Below are positions 5,247-9,375 of a stretch of 9,375 bases of DNA, in pieces. This DNA comes from Acidilobaceae archaeon. GTDB lineage: Archaea; Thermoproteota; Thermoprotei_A; Sulfolobales; Acidilobaceae. The DNA lies in assembly GCA_027081695.1 (NCBI GenBank), contig JALWJI010000198.1, positions 1-9,375 on the forward strand. Direction: 5' to 3'. Every line of letters starts with the position of its first letter. The stretch's first letter is position 1. A program made the position numbers and the translations under genes. Below the pieces are notes generated by a model. It did not search any database. It was not told the origin of the DNA and was given only the letters and a program-made list of their open reading frames with translations.

Positions 5247-7541
5247 CTAATTCGATAATAAACCAGTATATAATAATTGTCCAGCAGCTATTCCACCGTC
5301 TCCCGGCGGGATCTGCTTATGATATATTACATTAACTCCTACTTCTCTAGCAGCCTCTTCGACTCCCAACGCTATATACTCGTTAACGGAGGCCCCACCC
5401 GTGAACAATACATTATTTCTAACATGGGACAAGGCCTCTCGGCCAAGTACAAGGCCTATCCAGTAAAGTACTGTTGCTGACCTCCTCAAACCTTCCTTGA
5501 ATCCCCCGCTGAGATATCCATCTATAACATACATAACTGACTCGAAGGGATCGAGATTGCTCCCAACATAGGGAGGATCACTGTCCTTATAGGGTGTTAT
5601 CTTAGACGCCAATATTCTAGACTCAAGGGTAATCGCTGGCTCACCCTCATATGTCCTCCTATAAGAGATGCCTAGCAACGCAGATAACGCATCAGCCAGC
5701 CTACCAGCACTACTCGTATATGGACTGTGCATAGACATTTTCACAATATTAGCCGCGTTCTCAACGCTTATGATTTTTGGAACCTTGCTTAGTTTCTTTA
5801 AATATTCTATTACCTCGTTTTCACCCATCTTTTTTGAGAGGATCCCTACAAGGATCCTCAAAGGGTTCCTAGTCGCCGCGTCCCCACCGGGTAAAGGATA
5901 ATAGTCTATATGGGAGACCCTGCTACACTCTAAACCCTCTACTATTAGGGCCTCTCCTCCCCATATGTTTCCGTCAAGCCCGTATCCGGCTCCATCCACT
6001 ACTACAGCTGGAAAAGCCTCATCCATGGAAAGTTTTCTATCAGCGATCAATGATAGTGCATGTGCACAATGATGCTGTATTTCTACCGGATATGCATCGT
6101 ATTCCTCTATGAATCGGGATGCCACTCTCCTGTTTGAGTATCCTGGATGCATATCGATGACTAGGTATCTTGGCCGTAGCTTGTATTGGTCAACGAACCA
6201 TTTAACCTCCCCCCATAGTTCTTCCAGTTGAAGTGGATTATCGAGATCCCCAATATACTGGGTTAGAACTATCTTATCCTCGAAGGATACACCTCCTGCA
6301 GTCTGTAGTTCAGCTCCCAGCGCAGCTGACTCAGGTAGCTCTATTGGTGCCTCTATCCAGTATGGTGCATAGCCACGGGATCTACGTAGCATTACTATGT
6401 GGCCACGTGTTTTTCTTACTACACTGTCGTCCACCCTATGCACTATCTCCCTATTGTGCTCTACTATGTAGTCGATCTCTCCGCCTAGCTGGTCGAGTAG
6501 ACACTTCAGATCTTTGCACATCGGGAATCCGTGCTTGTTACCGCTGGTCATGACTAGGTATCCGTCCCTGACATGGCTGAGTATAATTGCGTGGAGACCA
6601 GTATATGGTAGCATTATTCCCAGCCAGTCAAGGTTTGGTGCTATAAGATCTGAGACATTACTCGATTCTTTCTTTTCAAGTAATAGTATGGGTCTTTCAG
6701 CCGACTTGAGGAGCAAGCAGTCCTGTTCAGACATGTATACTAGATCTCTGGCCTTGTTACAGTCTTTGACCATAAGTGCTAGCGGCTGTGTAGGCCTTTG
6801 TTTTATTTTTCTCACACGGTTAACGACATCGTCACTTGTCGCGATAGATGCTATATGGTAGCCTCCCAGTCCTTTTATTGCTATGACGTAGCCCTCATCT
6901 AGTAGTTTAGCGGCTGTGATCGGTACGTCTGTTGTCTTAACCAAGTCTCCATTAGAATCCAGTAGCATTGTTTGGGGCCCGCATTCACTACAACTTATCC
7001 CCTGAGCATGATATCTCCTAGTATTGTTGATGTCTTGATATTCTCTACGACAGTTCTCACAGAGGGGGAAGGACTTCATGCTAGTGTTTTCTCTATCGTA
7101 TGGTAGCGTATACATCATTGAGTATCGGGGACCACACCATGCACAGCTATTCCATGGATACATGTAGCGCCTATCGCCTGAATCAAATATTTCACGTAGA
7201 CAGTTCTCACATATACCAAAGTCTGGTGGAATAGCGCTTCTGCTAGAGATTTTTCTTTTACTGGGAAGTATTTTGAACGAGTCATAGTTTCTAAGCAGAG
7301 TACTATTTATTGTTATTCTATGTATTCTTGCTGGTGGAGGCTTGTATTTACGTATACTGTCGAGGAATCTATCTATATCTATGCTACGGCCCTCTACGTG
7401 GATTTCTACCTCGCTACCTCCTAGGTTTACAACGTAGCCTTTTAGCTTGTGTTTCTCTGCAAGTCTATGAATATATGGTCTAAATCCTACTCCTTGTACA
7501 AGACCCGTAATCCTAATCTTTACCGCTTTTACCTGCAACAT
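5247..7541 (-). CDS. hypF: HypF, carbamoyltransferase for hydrogenase maturation
   Basis: A 764-residue, full-length HypF, which turns carbamoyl phosphate and ATP into a carbamoyl adenylate and passes the carbamoyl group to HypE. Domains in order: an acylphosphatase-like part (about 5-90) with GLVQGVGFRP and catalytic Arg21; two zinc fingers with Cys111/114/133/136 and Cys161/164/184/187; a YrdC-like part (about 195-370) with IKGLGGYHIA and QRPTQPLALMV; and a Kae1-like C-terminal part with metal-binding QHHCAH, DGAGYGLDGNIWGGE, SSAGRLADALSALLGI and FTGGASVNEY. The ATG at 7541 is chosen: an upstream TTG at 7553 would put the strong GAGGAGG (7551-7545) inside the gene. That site is only 3 nt from the ATG, so a TTG at 7538 is also possible. 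The gene overlaps the hypC end by 29 nt. Confidence 0.96.
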   Translation of the reverse strand: MLQVKAVKIRITGLVQGVGFRPYIHRLAEKHKLKGYVVNLGGSEVEIHVEGRSIDIDRFLDSIRKYKPPPARIHRITINSTLLRNYDSFKILPSKRKISSRSAIPPDFGICENCLREIFDSGDRRYMYPWNSCAWCGPRYSMMYTLPYDRENTSMKSFPLCENCRREYQDINNTRRYHAQGISCSECGPQTMLLDSNGDLVKTTDVPITAAKLLDEGYVIAIKGLGGYHIASIATSDDVVNRVRKIKQRPTQPLALMVKDCNKARDLVYMSEQDCLLLKSAERPILLLEKKESSNVSDLIAPNLDWLGIMLPYTGLHAIILSHVRDGYLVMTSGNKHGFPMCKDLKCLLDQLGGEIDYIVEHNREIVHRVDDSVVRKTRGHIVMLRRSRGYAPYWIEAPIELPESAALGAELQTAGGVSFEDKIVLTQYIGDLDNPLQLEELWGEVKWFVDQYKLRPRYLVIDMHPGYSNRRVASRFIEEYDAYPVEIQHHCAHALSLIADRKLSMDEAFPAVVVDGAGYGLDGNIWGGEALIVEGLECSRVSHIDYYPLPGGDAATRNPLRILVGILSKKMGENEVIEYLKKLSKVPKIISVENAANIVKMSMHSPYTSSAGRLADALSALLGISYRRTYEGEPAITLESRILASKITPYKDSDPPYVGSNLDPFESVMYVIDGYLSGGFKEGLRRSATVLYWIGLVLGREALSHVRNNVLFTGGASVNEYIALGVEEAAREVGVNVIYHKQIPPGDGGIAAGQLLYTGLLSN

Positions 7542-7815
7542 TTTCCTCCTCAAGGGAACGGAGCATATCTAGTATTTCCTCTCCTTTTTCCTCGAGCCCA
7601 GCTATAAACTCGCTTATATCTTTTGCCCATGTCTCAAGCTGTTCATCTGATAGTTTTGCAATAATAATGCCGGCATGAACTATAACATAGTCTCCAGGCC
7701 TGATTCCTTCTATGGTATTGGCATCCGTCTCTATAGATACTCCATCAGAGAACTCTACTATAGCTATACCGTCACCCCTAACCTCTACTACCCTTCCAGG
7801 TATACCTAGACACAT
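7513..7815 (-). CDS. hypC: HypC, hydrogenase assembly chaperone
   Basis: A 100-residue protein starting MCLGIPGRVVEV, the family signature. After Met removal, Cys2 binds the Fe(CN)2CO precursor on the HypC-HypD complex, and HypC then escorts it to the hydrogenase large subunit. The small beta-barrel core ends with GDYVIVHAG (41-49), including conserved His47. A helical, acidic tail follows (about 55-100) and is longer than in many HypC proteins; its last codons overlap the start of hypF in another frame. The ATG at 7815 has a near-perfect GGGAGGTG site 8 nt upstream (7831-7824), just before the gene and right beside the hypD stop. Confidence 0.95.
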   Translation of the reverse strand: MCLGIPGRVVEVRGDGIAIVEFSDGVSIETDANTIEGIRPGDYVIVHAGIIIAKLSDEQLETWAKDISEFIAGLEEKGEEILDMLRSLEEENVAGKSGKD

Positions 7816-7833
7816 AAATCTGCCACCTCCCTA

Positions 7834-8994
7834 CTAGTCTAATCCAAGATCCCTGACAATCTCCTCTACAAGACCTCCTCCACCAAACCTAGCCCATACC
7901 GAGCAAGCTCCTTCGCTGCTTACCATACATGGCCCATAGGGAGACCCCGGCTTGCATGTTTTCATAAACAAAGGGCAGTCCGTAGGCTTGGCCAGGCCTA
8001 ACGTGACTTCGGCACACCTGCATCCAGGTGGGAGGTCATATTTCCACTCCTTTCTTTTCAGTTGTTCGAGCCCGTACTGATAAACGGCATCTATGGAGCT
8101 ATACTTATCTCTGAACGCTAGCCCGCTTTCAGGTACGATTCCCAGGCCTCTCCAGCTCGCGTCGACTATCTCACAACATTTATTAACGAGTTCTTGGGCT
8201 TTCTTGTTTCCTTCCCATTTAACAGCCCTCTTATACTGGTTAACTAGTCCGGGTCTACCCGTCTTCAGCATTGCCAGAATATATGCTATCGCCGTCAGTA
8301 CGTCGTTGGGCTCGAATCCTGCTACTACGGTCGGGATCCCATATTCTTTTGGTATAAATTCCCAAGCTTTTGCTCCCAGAATCGTTGAGACATGTCCAGG
8401 AGCTATTACCCCTCTTATAGGAGAGTTCCTATGCTTATTGAATGTATATCTCATTATTGGAGGAGTCAGTCTATGCACATTGAGTATCGTCATTCCATCG
8501 GGGACCATTCCATTAACGACTGCAGACGCGGTTGAGGGAGCTGTCGTTTCAAACCCTACTGCTAAGAAAACACTCTCTCCTCCGTGTAATCTATGATGTT
8601 TTATTGCCTCAAGCAGACTATATACTATTACTACGTCTGCTCCTTCAGCTTTCGCATCTGCTAGGGTCCTAGGCTTCTTGGAGAGTGGGGGAGCCGATCC
8701 AGGGAGGAGATACGTGTCACCATAAGTATATACCCTGACCCCATTAAGGGCAAGATCTATAACCGTATCAATATAGTGTGCAGGTGTAACACAAACCGGG
8801 CATCCTGGACCAGCGACCAGCTCTACGTTCTCCGGCATAAGACTCCTGATACCTGAATAGACAATTGTATGCTCGTGAGTACCACAGAAATCCATTATCT
8901 TGACGGTTTCACCACTTAGCGAGCGAGCAATTTTCCTGATAACAGCCACTATAATATCTGAACTATTGAGTCTACCCCTATCCAAGCTCTTCAT
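7834..8994 (-). CDS. hypD: HypD, iron-sulfur scaffold for Fe(CN)2CO assembly
   Basis: A 386-residue protein of full family length, the scaffold on which HypC and HypD assemble the iron centre. Conserved parts: MDFCGTHEHTI with Cys37, GPGCPVC with Cys65 and Cys68, GFETTAP, APGHVSTI and VAGFEPNDV. The C-terminal cysteine cluster includes Cys325, 327, 340, 347, 356 and 364, four of which hold a [4Fe-4S] cluster in the family. It is the first gene of the leftward hyp operon, ending 18 nt before hypC. The ATG at 8994 has a GGTG only 1 nt before it; that site would be better placed for a TTG at 8985, which removes three residues and is equally compatible with the fold. The assignment itself is not in doubt. 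Confidence 0.97.
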   Translation of the reverse strand: MKSLDRGRLNSSDIIVAVIRKIARSLSGETVKIMDFCGTHEHTIVYSGIRSLMPENVELVAGPGCPVCVTPAHYIDTVIDLALNGVRVYTYGDTYLLPGSAPPLSKKPRTLADAKAEGADVVIVYSLLEAIKHHRLHGGESVFLAVGFETTAPSTASAVVNGMVPDGMTILNVHRLTPPIMRYTFNKHRNSPIRGVIAPGHVSTILGAKAWEFIPKEYGIPTVVAGFEPNDVLTAIAYILAMLKTGRPGLVNQYKRAVKWEGNKKAQELVNKCCEIVDASWRGLGIVPESGLAFRDKYSSIDAVYQYGLEQLKRKEWKYDLPPGCRCAEVTLGLAKPTDCPLFMKTCKPGSPYGPCMVSSEGACSVWARFGGGGLVEEIVRDLGLD

Positions 8995-9033
8995 ACACCT
9001 ATCATACTAAGCGTTACATGGATCCTTGAAAAA

Positions 9034-9044
9034 GTTATTTATTC
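9034..9044 (-). promoter_or_regulatory. Candidate TATA box of the hypD-hypC-hypF-hypA-hypB operon
   Basis: The minus strand reads GAATAAATAAC. A transcript start about 26 nt downstream, near 9013, gives a leader of about 19 nt to the hypD ATG. The surroundings are AT-rich on both strands, so the same region could also drive the plus-strand gene to the right. Confidence 0.4.
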
Positions 9045-9135
9045 TATATCCCCTATACAAAACGATGACCAGGACAAGGCCAGATCCATAAATCCAGCCA
9101 AGTACATCGACCCAATAATAGTCACAGCGACTATA

Positions 9136-9139
9136 GGTG
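9136..9139 (+). promoter_or_regulatory. GGTG ribosome binding site of the right-edge gene
   Basis: GGTG lies 7 nt before a TTG at 9147, the same motif and spacing as the sites before cbiM and cbiQ. It supports the TTG as the true start in a frame that has no other start codon upstream before a stop at 9066. Confidence 0.4.
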
Positions 9140-9146
9140 TCTCAAA

Positions 9147-9375
9147 TTGCCCGACCTACGACGATTAAAGGGTTTAAGGGAAGTTATCAAGGCAATAGTA
9201 GACCTGACTAAGGCAACAGAAGAAATAGTAGAGGCAGTAGAGGAAACAGTTCTCGAGCCCGTTGTAGAGCCTGTTAAGCAAACCATAAATGAACTATTAT
9301 TGAAAGAATACATCTATCAGTTCAGGATAAAGCCCCAGATGGAGCTCGACGAGCTAGAAGAAGAAGTTAAGAGAT
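9147..9375 (+). CDS. Unrecognised helical, acidic protein, partial at the right edge
   Basis: An open frame from TTG 9147 runs 76 codons to the window edge without a stop. Between the preceding in-frame stop (9066) and this point there is no ATG, GTG or other TTG, so TTG 9147 is the earliest possible start; a GGTG site 7 nt upstream agrees. The translated part starts MPDLRRLKGLREVIKAIVDL and is rich in Glu, Lys, Val and Leu, with heptad-like spacing and a short repeat (LEPVVEPV) near residues 37-44. It has no cysteine, no membrane segment and no recognised motif. It would be mostly helical or coiled-coil. It is divergent from the hyp operon, so a link to hydrogenases is only possible, not shown. 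Confidence 0.55.
   Translation, partial: MPDLRRLKGLREVIKAIVDLTKATEEIVEAVEETVLEPVVEPVKQTINELLLKEYIYQFRIKPQMELDELEEEVKR

Noticed and set aside
6233..6861. Two overlapping plus-strand open frames of 106 and 115 codons
   Set aside because: Both are antisense to the YrdC-like and middle parts of hypF, in a region with clear HypF conservation; they are by-products of codon usage.
8093..8596. 167-codon open frame on the plus strand
   Set aside because: It lies fully antisense to hypD, whose motifs are unmistakable, and has no start signals or recognisable domain.
9000..9175. Plus-strand open frame reading IDPIIVTATIGVSNCPTYDD near its end
   Set aside because: It has no ATG, GTG or TTG start back into hypD antisense, ends inside the start of the next gene, and its slight likeness to beta-keto acid cleavage enzymes is too short to use.
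9131..9313. 60-codon minus-strand frame at the right edge
   Set aside because: Ser/Thr-rich mirror of the plus-strand gene starting at 9147, which has the better start signal.
1..9375. CRISPR array, tRNA/rRNA genes, insertion sequence or phage genes
   Set aside because: No regularly spaced repeats, cloverleaf-like stretch, transposase or terminal inverted repeats were found; the window is filled with chromosomal nickel and hydrogenase maturation genes.

Overview
The window looks archaeal, most likely from a hyperthermophilic crenarchaeote of the Desulfurococcales kind. This is inferred from packed genes with 1-4 nt overlaps, frequent TTG and GTG starts, GGTG/GAGGTGA-type ribosome binding sites, TATA-box promoters, heavy use of ATA and AGA/AGG codons, and a MinD/Mrp-type HypB instead of the usual GTPase. 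I cannot name the genus.

Nearly all of the window serves one purpose: getting nickel into the cell and building the NiFe active site of hydrogenases. No hydrogenase structural gene is present.

Layout: (1) positions 1-131 hold the probable promoter and first codons of a leftward gene that lies outside the window. (2) Positions 132-2895 are a leftward operon, cbiM/nikM - cbiN - cbiQ - cbiO - nikR: an ECF-type nickel importer (S-like component M with small partner N, T component Q, ATPase O) followed by its probable nickel-responsive repressor. (3) Positions 2896-3014 are a divergent promoter region with candidate operator repeats. (4) hypE (3015-4091) is the only hyp gene on the plus strand. 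It converges on, and overlaps by 4 nt, the end of the second leftward operon. (5) Positions 4088-8994 are that operon, read hypD - hypC - hypF - hypA - MinD-type hypB. (6) Positions 8995-9146 are a second divergent promoter region. From 9147 an unrecognised plus-strand gene runs off the right edge.

How it works together (family knowledge): NikM/N/Q/O imports Ni2+, and NikR shuts import down when nickel is replete. HypF and HypE make the cyanide ligand from carbamoyl phosphate; HypE carries it on its C-terminal Cys. HypC and HypD assemble the Fe(CN)2CO unit. HypA and the ATPase HypB insert nickel.

I found no convincing undescribed system. The points most worth a second look are the transporter ATPase, which has lost the H-loop His and the D-loop Asp; the start codons of NikM and HypA, where the starts proposed here restore the N-terminal Met-His nickel ligands; the direct repeats between nikM and hypE; the codon-usage break inside hypE; and the unknown gene at the right edge.
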